Assembly: GCA_019232905.1 (NCBI GenBank) | Contig: JAFANA010000057.1 | Location: forward strand, 19,087 to 83,086 | Origin: Vulcanimicrobiota bacterium | GTDB taxonomy: Bacteria; Vulcanimicrobiota; Vulcanimicrobiia; Vulcanimicrobiales; Vulcanimicrobiaceae | Length of the DNA: 64,000 bases | Direction: 5' to 3' | Shown: one piece after another, positions 43,243-51,673 of the stretch | Layout of the letters: each line of letters starts with the position of its first letter | How positions within the stretch are numbered: the stretch's first letter is position 1 | Notes under the pieces: model-generated | Seen by the model: only the letters and a program-made list of their open reading frames with translations | The model's database searches: none | What the model was told of the DNA's origin: nothing | Program-made: the position numbers and the translations under genes

Positions 43243-43785
43243 ATGAACCGCTTTCTTGCATTACTAATGAGCTGTGGTTTGTTCATCGGCGCGCAGTGTA
43301 TTGGGATCGCCGACACGACGTCAGCGTGGGGATTCCCGCTTGGGGTGACCGCGGACGAACTACGGGCATCGAAGGGCGCGCCGACGACCGTTCGCAAAAT
43401 TGAGGCGCACGCTCCGCTTTTTCCGGGGCTACCGACGCCGAAACCAACGAATGACGAATCGTGGGAGTACGACCGTAGCGGTGCGCGCTTTTGGGTCTCG
43501 TTTTCGAACGGACGCACGCAGACTGTCGAACTGTCTCAACCGTTCACGGCGGACCTCTCGACTGAATCCGCTCCCTCGTTAACCGACGGCATGGGTTTGA
43601 AGATCGGCGACACGCTCGGCGCGATACTCGTAAAGAGCGGTGCCGTCAAAGAGATTGCGCCGAACAGCGGCATCCAAGTAGAAATGGCAATGATCGATGT
43701 GACGCGTGCAGGTATCCGATACCACTTTCAGCTCACGAACGGACGAATTCAAACGGAGTGGATGACGCTGTTGACGTCACAATAG
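43243..43785 (+). CDS. Secreted protein of unknown family, paralogue B
   Basis: A 180-aa paralogue of the preceding protein. Signal peptide MNRFLALLMSCGLFIGAQC, then SAWGFPLGVTADELRASKGAPTTV, ESWEYDRSGARFWVSFSNG and MGLKIGDTLGAILVKSGAV, matching paralogue A in order. ATG 43243 is chosen because it begins the signal peptide; an in-frame codon at 43189 has no support. The two genes are 50 bp apart and probably arose by tandem duplication. Confidence 0.65.
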   Translation: MNRFLALLMSCGLFIGAQCIGIADTTSAWGFPLGVTADELRASKGAPTTVRKIEAHAPLFPGLPTPKPTNDESWEYDRSGARFWVSFSNGRTQTVELSQPFTADLSTESAPSLTDGMGLKIGDTLGAILVKSGAVKEIAPNSGIQVEMAMIDVTRAGIRYHFQLTNGRIQTEWMTLLTSQ

Positions 43786-43841
43786 CGCCGTTCACCGCTC
43801 CTTCTCGCCACTGCGTTACGGTCTTATGGGAGGGACCAGTA

Positions 43842-44297
43842 ATGCGGTGGATTCTTGCGTTCGTCATCCTCGGCTCAGCGTTTGTAGCGTCTCCCCGACG
43901 CGTCGACGCGAACGTGCATTTCTGTAACGCGACACCCGCACCGGTATCGTATGCTGTCGCGATGCGTTGGACGAATCCGGCGGGTGCGCAGTATCAAGCG
44001 GTGCAAGGATGGTTTACCCTTGAAGGCGGCTCGTGTGATACGCCGCTTCCGTTCGATCCTTCGATGGAGTCGCTTGCGTTTTACTACGCGCCCGAGTCGC
44101 AGGACGGTTCGTGGAAGCGTGATGCCGACTCAAGATTCTATTGCGTCAACGCGCTCGACAATTTCACTTACTGGAATTCGTTTGAAGAGACGCCGTGCGT
44201 TGCGCCCGCGCAGAAACGGACATTCCGCCACGTACAAACGCAGCGGAATGATATGACGGTGGTGTTTTTAGCTTCGGATGTGAGCTTGAGTTTGTAG
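43842..44297 (+). CDS. DUF1036-like secreted protein
   Basis: A 151-aa protein with signal peptide MRWILAFVILGSAFVASPRRVDA, preceded by a strong GGGAGGGA Shine-Dalgarno. The mature protein starts VHFCNATPAPVSYAVAM and has GWFTLEGGSCDTPL, a pattern like DUF1036 proteins (VxFCN..., GWW.. PGxC), with further Cys in RFYCVNALD and EETPCVAP that could form disulfides. Function of the family is unknown. Confidence 0.6.
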   Translation: MRWILAFVILGSAFVASPRRVDANVHFCNATPAPVSYAVAMRWTNPAGAQYQAVQGWFTLEGGSCDTPLPFDPSMESLAFYYAPESQDGSWKRDADSRFYCVNALDNFTYWNSFEETPCVAPAQKRTFRHVQTQRNDMTVVFLASDVSLSL

Positions 44298-44299
44298 GC

Positions 44300-44344
44300 G
44301 GTCCTTCGACTGCGCGCCTGCGGCGCTCCGCTGCGGATGACACG
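44300..44344. repeat. Dispersed palindromic repeat copy, inverted orientation
   Basis: Read on the minus strand it starts CGTGTCATCC, holds the hairpin GCGCC-gca-GGCGC and ends GCAGTCGAAGGACC. It fills the gap between the convergent DUF1036 and beta-lactamase-like genes. It is less exact than the 42531 copy. Confidence 0.7.
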
Positions 44345-44353
44345 TTGCGTAGG

Positions 44354-45352
44354 CTAGAGGCCGCCGCCCGAGCTGTTGTTTACGTTGGCGGGGTTTGACC
44401 AGTAGCGCACGTCGGGAGCTGGGATCGTCGTTGCGCCTGCGGCGATCGGCTGGAAGCCGGCGACGGTGCGCCAGCGCGCGAGTTGCGCTTCTTCTTGGAA
44501 GGCCATGCGCGAAAGCGAATGGATAAAGTTGCGCCCGGTCGAGAGCGACGGCAGATGCGTCGTCATGACCGCGATTACATACGGCGCGTCTTCCTCGAAG
44601 ACGATGCCGACATCGTTGAGGGTGTCGAAGAAACTGCCCGTTTTATGGGCGATCGGCACGTCGACGGGAAGCGGTTCGGGGAGCAGCGTGTTGATCTGAT
44701 CTTCTTCGAGGATCGAGATCATTTCGTTGGATGACCACTCGTCAACAAGTTGACGTCGCGCCATCATCGCAAGCAGACGCACCATGTCGGCTGGTGACGA
44801 TCGTAGCGCCGAACGAACCGACCAGTTGTCGGTGCGCACGTCAGTCGAGAGATGCGTGCGCTGCAGCCCGAGGTCGCTCATCGTCAGATTGATGTGACGA
44901 CGTCCGACGAGGCGGATGAGCATGTTCGTCGCCGTGTTGTCGCTGATGTCGATCATCTTCGAAAGCAACTCGGAGACCGCATACGTACTGCCGACCGGCG
45001 CATCGCAAAGATCGCCCGAACCGTAGTCTTTGTCGCTCGCACGCAGCGTCACGCGACGGTTCAAATCGAAGCGGCCGTCCGCGAGTTGACGGAAGACTTC
45101 GACCATGACCGGGACTTTGATGGTGGACGCAGCGGGCATCGCGACATTGGCATTGTAACCGGCGCGGAAACCCGTCGAGAGATCGAGGACTTCGATCGCA
45201 GCAGATGCAGGCAAGCGAGCCGCGAGGGTTCGGAGCCCGCTGTTCAACAGGCGGACCGGGGCGGGAGCATCCATCGCACGTGCGGGAGCAACGTACGTAA
45301 AAGCAAGGAAGACCGCAGCGACGAGTGCCGCAATGTTGCGACGTACACCCAT
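44354..45352 (-). CDS. Class-A-beta-lactamase-fold serine hydrolase
   Basis: A 332-aa exported protein with signal peptide MGVRRNIAALVAAVFLAFTYVAPARA. The penicilloyl-transferase core is present: the SxxK motif in AASTIKVPVMVE, SDN in ISDNTATNML, and KTG in IAHKTGSFF. The omega-loop ExxLN, whose Glu acts as the deacylating base in class A enzymes, is not visible between SDN and KTG. It could therefore be a slow penicillin-binding protein, a peptidase or an esterase rather than a resistance enzyme. The C-terminal ~50 residues are a Pro/Asn-rich extension. Start placed at the signal peptide; no Shine-Dalgarno is seen. Confidence 0.75.
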   Translation of the reverse strand: MGVRRNIAALVAAVFLAFTYVAPARAMDAPAPVRLLNSGLRTLAARLPASAAIEVLDLSTGFRAGYNANVAMPAASTIKVPVMVEVFRQLADGRFDLNRRVTLRASDKDYGSGDLCDAPVGSTYAVSELLSKMIDISDNTATNMLIRLVGRRHINLTMSDLGLQRTHLSTDVRTDNWSVRSALRSSPADMVRLLAMMARRQLVDEWSSNEMISILEEDQINTLLPEPLPVDVPIAHKTGSFFDTLNDVGIVFEEDAPYVIAVMTTHLPSLSTGRNFIHSLSRMAFQEEAQLARWRTVAGFQPIAAGATTIPAPDVRYWSNPANVNNSSGGGL

Positions 45353-45406
45353 ATCGTGTTTATCGGTCACGTTGCGCGCAATTATAACAATCGCGCACAA
45401 CGACAA

Positions 45407-46267
45407 TCAATAGGGAACACCGTCCGATGCGGGCGCGCGGACGCGTCCGGTAACGCCTGCGAGCGCGATGAGCGCCGCAATATACGGCAATGCTTGCATC
45501 GCGTCGGCGGGCAACCACGAAATTTTGCCTTGCAGTACGTACTGCAGCGCCTCGAACAACCCGAAGACAACGGACGCAGCCGTCGCGCCAAGCGGATTCC
45601 AGCGGCCGAAGATTACTGCGGCAAGTGCGATAAATCCACGCCCCGCGGTCATGCCGTCGCTGTAGAGATTCAACTCGCCGATCGAAAGAAACGCGCCACC
45701 GAGGCCTGCGAGCGCGCCGCTGAGCGTTACCGCAAAGGTCCGCAACGCAAGCGGATCGAGCCCCGCCGCGGCAACCGAGCGCGGATTTTCCCCGCATGCG
45801 CGCACGCGGAGTCCCCAGGGCGTGCGCGAAAGTAGCCATTGCAACGCAATGGCGAGCGCGAACGCCAGCACGACAAGCACCCAGTAGTTCGGACCAAGCG
45901 CATTCACTTGTTTACTCGCGCCGGGTTGGTTAAAGACCAGCACGAGTCCGTACGCCGCGCCGCCGGCGCAGATCAAGTTGATGCCCGTTCCGGCAACGAT
46001 TTGATCGACTTTGAAACGTGTCGCTGCAATTGCAAGGACGAGACCTGCGAGTCCCCCGGCCACAATGCCCGCTAGGACACCAAGCAATGGAGCGTTCGTC
46101 GCATACGACACGATCGCTGCGGTAAATGCGCCCGCAGCCATCATGCCCTCGAGTCCAATGTTGATGACGCCCGAACGCTCCGAAATCACGCCGCCAAGCG
46201 CGGCATAGATAATCGGCGTTGCTTTAATGAGCGTGAGGACGATAAGTGCGGAGAGAATTTCCATCAC
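45407..46267 (-). CDS. Nucleoside-type ABC transporter permease 2 (NupQ/YufQ type)
   Basis: A 286-aa membrane protein of the BPD_transp_2 family with about eight or nine helices. LGGVISERSGVINIGLEGMM near the N terminus and ARFKVDQIVAGTGINLI are typical of permeases that work with BMP lipoproteins. GLRVRACGENPRSVAAAGLD is the coupling segment facing the ATPase. It overlaps the upstream permease by ATGA and closes a four-gene operon (binding protein, ATPase, two permeases). Confidence 0.9.
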   Translation of the reverse strand: MMEILSALIVLTLIKATPIIYAALGGVISERSGVINIGLEGMMAAGAFTAAIVSYATNAPLLGVLAGIVAGGLAGLVLAIAATRFKVDQIVAGTGINLICAGGAAYGLVLVFNQPGASKQVNALGPNYWVLVVLAFALAIALQWLLSRTPWGLRVRACGENPRSVAAAGLDPLALRTFAVTLSGALAGLGGAFLSIGELNLYSDGMTAGRGFIALAAVIFGRWNPLGATAASVVFGLFEALQYVLQGKISWLPADAMQALPYIAALIALAGVTGRVRAPASDGVPY

Positions 46268-47286
46268 GCAGCCTGGCCCTTCTCGATGCGCGTTGCCACA
46301 TAGCGTCGCGCGGCCAGCACGAGGATGATCAATCCTTCGATGAGATGGATAGCGTCTTTAGGGACTTGCGCGCTCGCCTGCATCGCGAGGCCGCCCGATT
46401 CGAGAATGCCGAAGCCGAATGCTGCGACGCAGATCCAGAGCGGTTGTAAATCGCCGACGAGCGCGACGGCAATCGCGGTGAATCCGTAACCGGGCGAAAG
46501 CTGCGTGTTGAACCGGTGCAATTCACCGGTGACGATGGAGGCGCCGCCGAGACCTGCGATTGCGCCCGAGAGCGTTAAGGAGAGCCACGTCAATCGCGCG
46601 ATGTTGATTCCGTTGCGCTTTGCCGCTTCCGGCGCTTCACCGGCGGCGTTCAATTCGTAGCCGAACACGGTTGCGCGAAAGACCCAAGTAAGTACCGCGG
46701 CGATTGCGAGTGCAAGCACGAGCGCCGCAGATAAGCGCGTGTGCGGAATCAACGTCGGCAGCCAATACTGCGGCGGCAGCCATGCCGTCTCCGCTCCCGT
46801 TGCGAGCGGACCTCTTAACGGACCGCTCACGAGCGTTAACGCGACCGACGCTGCTACAAAGTTGAGCATCAGCGTCGAGATGATCTCGTTTGCATTGAAG
46901 CGCGCCTTCATCCATCCCGCGATGCCGCCCCACACGCCGCCGCCGATTGCCCCGAGCAGCAGCATGATTGCGATTGCGAGCGGCGCGGCGACGTGCATTT
47001 GGGCACCCGCTGCGCCGGCGAGCAGCGCACCCACGATCAGCTGCCCCTCAGCACCAATGTTGAAGAGGCCCGCGCGAAACGCGAGACAGATACCGAGTGC
47101 CGGAAAGAGCAGCGCGGTCGTTGCGACGAGCGTTTCGCCGAGTTGATTGCTGCCGCCGAGCGCACCGGTAAGAAGTGCTGAAAAGCCGTCAATCGGACTC
47201 GTCCCTGCAACGACCATCGCGAGCGACATGAGAACGATGACGAGCAGCACGGCGACGATGCCGCCAAAACGGTGCAACACGCTCAT
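46264..47286 (-). CDS. Nucleoside-type ABC transporter permease 1 (NupP/YufP type)
   Basis: A 340-aa BPD_transp_2 permease. FRAGLFNIGAEGQLIVGALLA, ARFNANEIISTLMLNFVA and YELNAAGEAPEAAKRNGI are the family's conserved segments; about ten hydrophobic helices. It forms a heteromeric channel with the downstream permease. The start overlaps the ATPase stop by 4 bp. Confidence 0.9.
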   Translation of the reverse strand: MSVLHRFGGIVAVLLVIVLMSLAMVVAGTSPIDGFSALLTGALGGSNQLGETLVATTALLFPALGICLAFRAGLFNIGAEGQLIVGALLAGAAGAQMHVAAPLAIAIMLLLGAIGGGVWGGIAGWMKARFNANEIISTLMLNFVAASVALTLVSGPLRGPLATGAETAWLPPQYWLPTLIPHTRLSAALVLALAIAAVLTWVFRATVFGYELNAAGEAPEAAKRNGINIARLTWLSLTLSGAIAGLGGASIVTGELHRFNTQLSPGYGFTAIAVALVGDLQPLWICVAAFGFGILESGGLAMQASAQVPKDAIHLIEGLIILVLAARRYVATRIEKGQAA

Positions 47287-48674
47287 GCAAGACCCGCCAT
47301 AAGACGTCCGATCGCTCCCCGATCGAACGCGATGCGTTCAAATTCACCCGTGATTCGCCCGCGATACATGACCGCGATACGATCGGCAACGGCGAGCAGT
47401 TCGTCGAGTTCGAACGAAATAAGCAGAACCGCGGCACCGCGGTTACGGGCTTCGATCAAACGCGACTGGACGAGTGCGGCCGCGCCGACGTCGATTCCGC
47501 GCGTCGGATTGTACGCGAGCACGAGTGCCGGTTCGTCGATGAGTGCGCGGCCGACGACGATCTTCTGCTGATTCCCGCCGGAGAGCGTCTTCACGGCGAC
47601 GTCGAGATTGGCTGCGCGCACGTCGAAGCGCTGTGCGATCGTCTGCGCGTCGGTACGCGCGCGCTCGCGGTCGAGCAGCGCGCCGCGGCGCAGCACCTGT
47701 TGTCGTCCGAGCATCACGTTGTCGACGATCGACCAGGCTAACACGAGTGCTTCCGCCTGACGGTCTTGCGGAATAACGCCGAGCGGAGGGCGTCCGTTTC
47801 GTTCGATAGATAGTGTGCCGTCATAGGGAATCATGCCGGTGATACTGTCCGCGAGCGTCGTTTGTCCGTTGCCTTCAACGCCGGCAATGCCGACGATTTC
47901 ACCGGATCGCACGTCAAGCGAGATGTCGCCGGTTCGAATTGATAAACAAGGCGCAAGTGGACGTTCTTCACGTGCGGCCACTTTGGGAATCTCTCCGCCG
48001 ACCATGGCTTGCGCGATCGCCTCGGCGGTTGTCGACGCGGTCGGCATCGTCGCGGTGATCCGTCCATGCCGCATCACGGTGACCGTCGACGAATAAGCCA
48101 TCACCTCTTGGAGTTTATGCGTGACGATCATGATCGCCGTCCCGCACGCCGCAAGCGCTTTGACCGTCTGGAAGAACGATTCGATTTCCGACGGTGCCAA
48201 CGCTGCGGTTGGCTCGTCGAGCAGCAGTACCGACGGCTCGCGATCCAATTCGCGCAGCAGTTCGACGCGTTGCTGAACGCCGATCGGAAGCGTTTCGACG
48301 ACGGCATCCGGGTCGATACGCAAGCCGTTACGCTCGGCAATATCGCGCACGCGTTTGCGTGCTGCATGCGCATCGATCGTCCATCCGCGACGCGGCTCGC
48401 GTCCGAGAAGCACGTTCTCCCATACGCGTAGGCGCCCGACCAGTTCGAAGTGTTGATGAACGAGACCAACGGTTCCGTGCGCGATCACCGTCCCGCTATC
48501 CGGCTTCAGCTCAGCGAATGCAATCGCCGAAAGCGTCGACTTGCCGGCCCCGTTTTCACCGACGAGCGCGTGAATCTCGCCGGGATACAGCACGAGATCG
48601 GCATCGTCGACAGCGACGACGCCGGGAAATGTTTTGCGAATAGAACGCAGCTCGAGCGCCGGCACGCGATTCAA
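47283..48674 (-). CDS. Nucleoside-type ABC transporter ATPase, duplicated
   Basis: A 463-aa protein with two ABC domains, as in sugar and nucleoside importers of the RbsA/NupO group. Domain 1 has Walker A GENGAGKST, Walker B LLLDEPTAAL and H-loop VTHK; its signature is degenerate (LPIGVQQRVELLREL). Domain 2 has the P-loop-like GVEGNGQTTLADS, LSGGNQQK and a Walker B segment LVLAYNPTRGID lacking the usual Asp-Glu. One competent and one weakened site is common in this group. The probable start is TTG 48674, immediately after the binding-protein stop; GTG 48668 is an alternative. Confidence 0.9.
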   Translation of the reverse strand: MNRVPALELRSIRKTFPGVVAVDDADLVLYPGEIHALVGENGAGKSTLSAIAFAELKPDSGTVIAHGTVGLVHQHFELVGRLRVWENVLLGREPRRGWTIDAHAARKRVRDIAERNGLRIDPDAVVETLPIGVQQRVELLRELDREPSVLLLDEPTAALAPSEIESFFQTVKALAACGTAIMIVTHKLQEVMAYSSTVTVMRHGRITATMPTASTTAEAIAQAMVGGEIPKVAAREERPLAPCLSIRTGDISLDVRSGEIVGIAGVEGNGQTTLADSITGMIPYDGTLSIERNGRPPLGVIPQDRQAEALVLAWSIVDNVMLGRQQVLRRGALLDRERARTDAQTIAQRFDVRAANLDVAVKTLSGGNQQKIVVGRALIDEPALVLAYNPTRGIDVGAAALVQSRLIEARNRGAAVLLISFELDELLAVADRIAVMYRGRITGEFERIAFDRGAIGRLMAGLA

Positions 48675-49700
48675 TTACAACGACACCGGTTTGAAGCCGG
48701 CGAGCGCGGCGCGCGAATCAGGCGGAACGATTTTTCCGCTCACGATTGCGCGTTCGATCGTGTCAAGGCGCGCGCGACGTTCGCTACCGACGTATTGTTT
48801 GGTGTACGCAAAGTCGGTTAAGCCGATCGCGCCGTCTTTCAAGCCGAACACGACGTGCCCGCTGATCGGATGCCCGCCGCGCAACGATTTTGCGACATCG
48901 AATACGGCGACGTCGACTTTCTTCACCATCGAGGTGAGGACTTTACCCGGTGCGAGTCCGTCTTGATTCGAATCGACCCCGATGATAAAGTCGCCGTCGC
49001 GCGCTTTTGCCGCTTCGATTGCGCCGAGTCCGACTTTGCCGGCTGCGGTAAAAATAATGTCGGCGCCGTCGTTGAACATCAGATTCGCAAGTTCCTTACC
49101 GGCGGCCACATCATCGAAACTGCCGGCATATTTTACGTCGACTCTGATTGAGGGATCGATCTCGCGAGCACCCGCGCTGTATCCCGCCTCAAATTTTTCG
49201 ATCAGTGGAATATCCGCGCCGCCGAGAAAGCCGATGTGATGACTCGTGCTCACCATGGCAGCGAGCGCGCCCGCGAGAAAGGATCCGTCCTGTTCGCGAA
49301 ACGTAATCGACGTCACATTCGGGTCGTCGACAACAGCGTCGATGATCGCATACCGTTGCGACGGATGATCCTTCGCGACCGAGTCCAAGTCGAGTCCCAT
49401 CAAGAACCCGATCGCGTAAATCATGCCATAATGCAGATTCGTGAGCGCGTTGAGGTTCGGTTGATAGTCGGCAGCGGAGCGCGACTGGAGGACCTGAACG
49501 TACGCGCCGAGGTTCTCGCGCGCGGTGACGAGCCCGCGATATGCGGAATCATTGAACGATTGATCGCCGAGGCCGCCGACGTCCGTCACCATGCCAAGGG
49601 TGAGTTGCCCGCGCGCAGGGCCGCGGTGGCGCGCGCAGCCGGATAGCGCGCACGCAGAAACGACACACGCCAGAAACGCGGCAAGCGCCCTCCGATACAT
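48675..49700 (-). CDS. BMP-family substrate-binding lipoprotein
   Basis: A 341-aa lipoprotein with signal sequence and lipobox LSGC. GMVTDVGGLGDQSFNDSAYRG is the BMP/PnrA ligand region, followed by YAIIDAVVDDPNVTSITFRE, GFLGGADIPLIEKFEAGYSAG, and DIIFTAAGKVGLGAIEAA. Characterised members bind purine nucleosides such as inosine, guanosine or adenosine. The lipoprotein would be anchored in the membrane and deliver to the two permeases. It heads the operon; ATG 49700 starts the signal peptide. The 56-bp gap to DUF5069 must hold divergent promoters. Confidence 0.92.
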   Translation of the reverse strand: MYRRALAAFLACVVSACALSGCARHRGPARGQLTLGMVTDVGGLGDQSFNDSAYRGLVTARENLGAYVQVLQSRSAADYQPNLNALTNLHYGMIYAIGFLMGLDLDSVAKDHPSQRYAIIDAVVDDPNVTSITFREQDGSFLAGALAAMVSTSHHIGFLGGADIPLIEKFEAGYSAGAREIDPSIRVDVKYAGSFDDVAAGKELANLMFNDGADIIFTAAGKVGLGAIEAAKARDGDFIIGVDSNQDGLAPGKVLTSMVKKVDVAVFDVAKSLRGGHPISGHVVFGLKDGAIGLTDFAYTKQYVGSERRARLDTIERAIVSGKIVPPDSRAALAGFKPVSL

Positions 49701-49756
49701 AAGCGCGAAAACTACGACTCCGGGAAGGCGAAGCCTCCGTACCGAAGCGCGATGAG

Positions 49757-50191
49757 GTGCAAGTGAGGGACTTACGCGTAGAGCCGCCGCGCCGCTGGAA
49801 CGAACGCCTCGGCGGCATTCCATGGCTTCCGCGCCTGATCGACAAGGCGCGTGCCGCGCGCTCCGGAACGCTCGGCGCGTATCTTTTCGGTCAGTCACCG
49901 ATGGATCGGTCGTGCTTGCGCGCACTTGGCCTGCGCCACCGCGATGTCGCGACCATCGTCGCCTCTGCGAAGAACGATGACGAAGTGCTGGCGGCAATCG
50001 TCGCGCACAATCCGAACGCGGTCGAGCGAGGGTGCGCGTGGGGCGATCGGATCGTACGCCGCTATCCGTGGTTCTTCTTTGTACTCGACGTCGACGACGG
50101 CTATTCCCGCGCGTTGCGTCCGGTCAAACCGCCAATGAATGTTGTATTGAACACCGTGACATGGGTCATCAAACGCGTATGGCCCAAGTGA
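49757..50191 (+). CDS. DUF5069 protein
   Basis: A 144-aa soluble protein with PPRRWNERLGGIPWLPRLIDKARA at the N terminus, SGTLGAYLFGQSPMDRSCLRALGL, and a later ERGCAWGDRIVRRYPWFFFVLDVDD. The R-LGGI-WLPRLIDKAR opening is the DUF5069 signature. Function unknown. GTG 49757 is the chosen start; other GTG codons nearby cannot be excluded. Confidence 0.8.
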   Translation: MQVRDLRVEPPRRWNERLGGIPWLPRLIDKARAARSGTLGAYLFGQSPMDRSCLRALGLRHRDVATIVASAKNDDEVLAAIVAHNPNAVERGCAWGDRIVRRYPWFFFVLDVDDGYSRALRPVKPPMNVVLNTVTWVIKRVWPK

Positions 50192-50268
50192 AACTACAGC
50201 CCGCTGCCATGCTGTTGGCGCTTTTGCGGGTGATTCTGCTGCACCTTACGAACCAGGAGGCCGCGTGA
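50179..50268 (+). CDS. Possible 29-aa leader-type peptide before arginase
   Basis: ATG 50179 opens a short frame rich in Leu and Ala (MLLALLRVILLHL), ending in TGA that overlaps the arginase GTG by 4 bp. The GTGA overlap resembles coupled pairs elsewhere in this window. The arginase gene has its own strong AGGAGG, so coupling is not required. Weakly supported. Confidence 0.2.
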   Translation: MAQVKLQPAAMLLALLRVILLHLTNQEAA

Positions 50269-51155
50269 CGACTACGGCAGTGCAACGCGCGACGCGCGTC
50301 GATATCATCGGCGTTCCCATGGACCTCGGCGCAAGCCGGCGCGGTGTCGATATGGGCCCCTCCGCTATCCGTTATGCGAAGTTGCACGACAAACTTCGCC
50401 GCCTCCACATTCCGGAGATCATCGATCACGGCAATCTGCACGTGCCGGATCGTGAGGCGCTTGAATCCATTGATGCTTCGGCAAAGTATTTGGACGTCAT
50501 TCAGAGCGTCTGCAACGAGCTCGCGAATAAGGTTGAACGAAGCATCCGCGACGGTGGCTTACCGATCGTGCTCGGCGGCGATCACTCGATCGCAATGGGC
50601 ACGCTAGGCGGCTTGACGCGCGGGTACGGTGAAGCGCCGGGGTTGATCTGGATCGATGCGCATTCGGATATCAATAGTCCGGAGAGCTCGCCGAGCGGAA
50701 ACGTGCACGGAATGCCGTTATGGTTTGCACTTAAGAACGGCCTCGCGGCGCGCGCGACGAGCGTGCAGATCGGGTTGCGCGACGTCGATGAGACGGAGAA
50801 GTCGCTGTTGCGTGAGTCCGGCGTACGAGCGTTTTCCATGAGCGACGTCGACAAACTCGGAATGACGCGCGTCATGGAGGAAGCACTTGCGATCGCCGGA
50901 GGCGGCAAGCGTCCGATTCATGTTTCATTCGATATGGACGGCATCGATCCGAGCGAAGCACCTGGAACGGGGACGCCGGTTAAAGGCGGCTTGAGCTATC
51001 GTGAAGCGCATCTCATTATGGAGATGTGCTATGAAACGGGAACGCTCCGGTCGATGGAGATGGTCGAAATCAATCCGATTCTCGACACGCGGAATCAGAC
51101 GGCGACGCTTGCCGTCGAACTCATTTGTTCGGGCTTAGGGAAATCGATTCTGTAA
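50265..51155 (+). CDS. rocF: Arginase
   Basis: A 296-aa enzyme that cleaves arginine to ornithine and urea with a binuclear Mn centre. The metal-binding motifs are all present: GGDHSIAMG, WIDAHSDIN, SFDMDGIDPS and VEINP. VPMDLGASRRGVDMGPSAIR at the N terminus is typical of RocF-type arginases rather than agmatinases. AGGAGG precedes GTG 50265. No ornithine-handling genes are adjacent. Confidence 0.93.
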   Translation: MTTTAVQRATRVDIIGVPMDLGASRRGVDMGPSAIRYAKLHDKLRRLHIPEIIDHGNLHVPDREALESIDASAKYLDVIQSVCNELANKVERSIRDGGLPIVLGGDHSIAMGTLGGLTRGYGEAPGLIWIDAHSDINSPESSPSGNVHGMPLWFALKNGLAARATSVQIGLRDVDETEKSLLRESGVRAFSMSDVDKLGMTRVMEEALAIAGGGKRPIHVSFDMDGIDPSEAPGTGTPVKGGLSYREAHLIMEMCYETGTLRSMEMVEINPILDTRNQTATLAVELICSGLGKSIL

Positions 51156-51673
51156 AATTCACCGACCTGCCGGTCTGCTTTTCCATCGCCGCCGATTCGA
51201 GCCGCGCGGGCGCGACTCGCCAATTCGCCGAACGCATCGCTTCCGAACACCCTGCATTTTTCGCAATACACGGCATCGAAGCCGGCGACGCGCTCGCGCT
51301 CGCGACACGGTTCGATTGCGGGTGGGCCTATCGTGGCGGACAAGCGCTCTTCTGGCGTGATGCCTTTACACCACACGACGTGCATGACCGCTATCTTCCA
51401 CTCGTGCCGTTGCGGCCGTTCGACCGGCGCGGCTTGCTGGAAGTGCGCGGCGAATATGCGGGCAAACCGCTTGCGTTGATTGCTGCGCAGTTTGCAAAAG
51501 ATCGTTCGCGTATCCGCGAGTTGCGCTTCGTGCGCCGCGAATTGCGCGATCTTCCGGGGCGTGCATTGCTCTTTGTAGCGGGATACGAGGAAGAGGAACG
51601 CGTCGGCTTCCGTGACTTGGGCTTTCACCGCTTGCGCGGATCCGCCGGGTGCGGAATCTACGCTAAAGTTTGA
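51125..51673 (+). CDS. Small protein, possibly endonuclease/exonuclease/phosphatase-like
   Basis: A 182-aa protein of uncertain family. RRGLLEVRGEYAGKPLALIAAQFAKDRS resembles the strand-turn-strand plus HL/QF element of the endonuclease/exonuclease/phosphatase fold, followed by RIRELRFVRREL. The N-terminal catalytic motifs of that fold are not evident. The only available start upstream, TTG 51125, overlaps arginase by 31 bp, so the start is uncertain. Confidence 0.4.
   Translation: MFGLREIDSVKFTDLPVCFSIAADSSRAGATRQFAERIASEHPAFFAIHGIEAGDALALATRFDCGWAYRGGQALFWRDAFTPHDVHDRYLPLVPLRPFDRRGLLEVRGEYAGKPLALIAAQFAKDRSRIRELRFVRRELRDLPGRALLFVAGYEEEERVGFRDLGFHRLRGSAGCGIYAKV

Noticed and set aside
44354..45352. 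Acquired beta-lactamase resistance gene
   Set aside because: No mobile element is nearby, base composition matches neighbours, and the omega-loop Glu motif is not found.
49701..49997. 99-residue N-terminal extension of the BMP protein
   Set aside because: ATG 49700 begins a proper lipoprotein signal peptide, and the extension overlaps the divergent DUF5069 gene.
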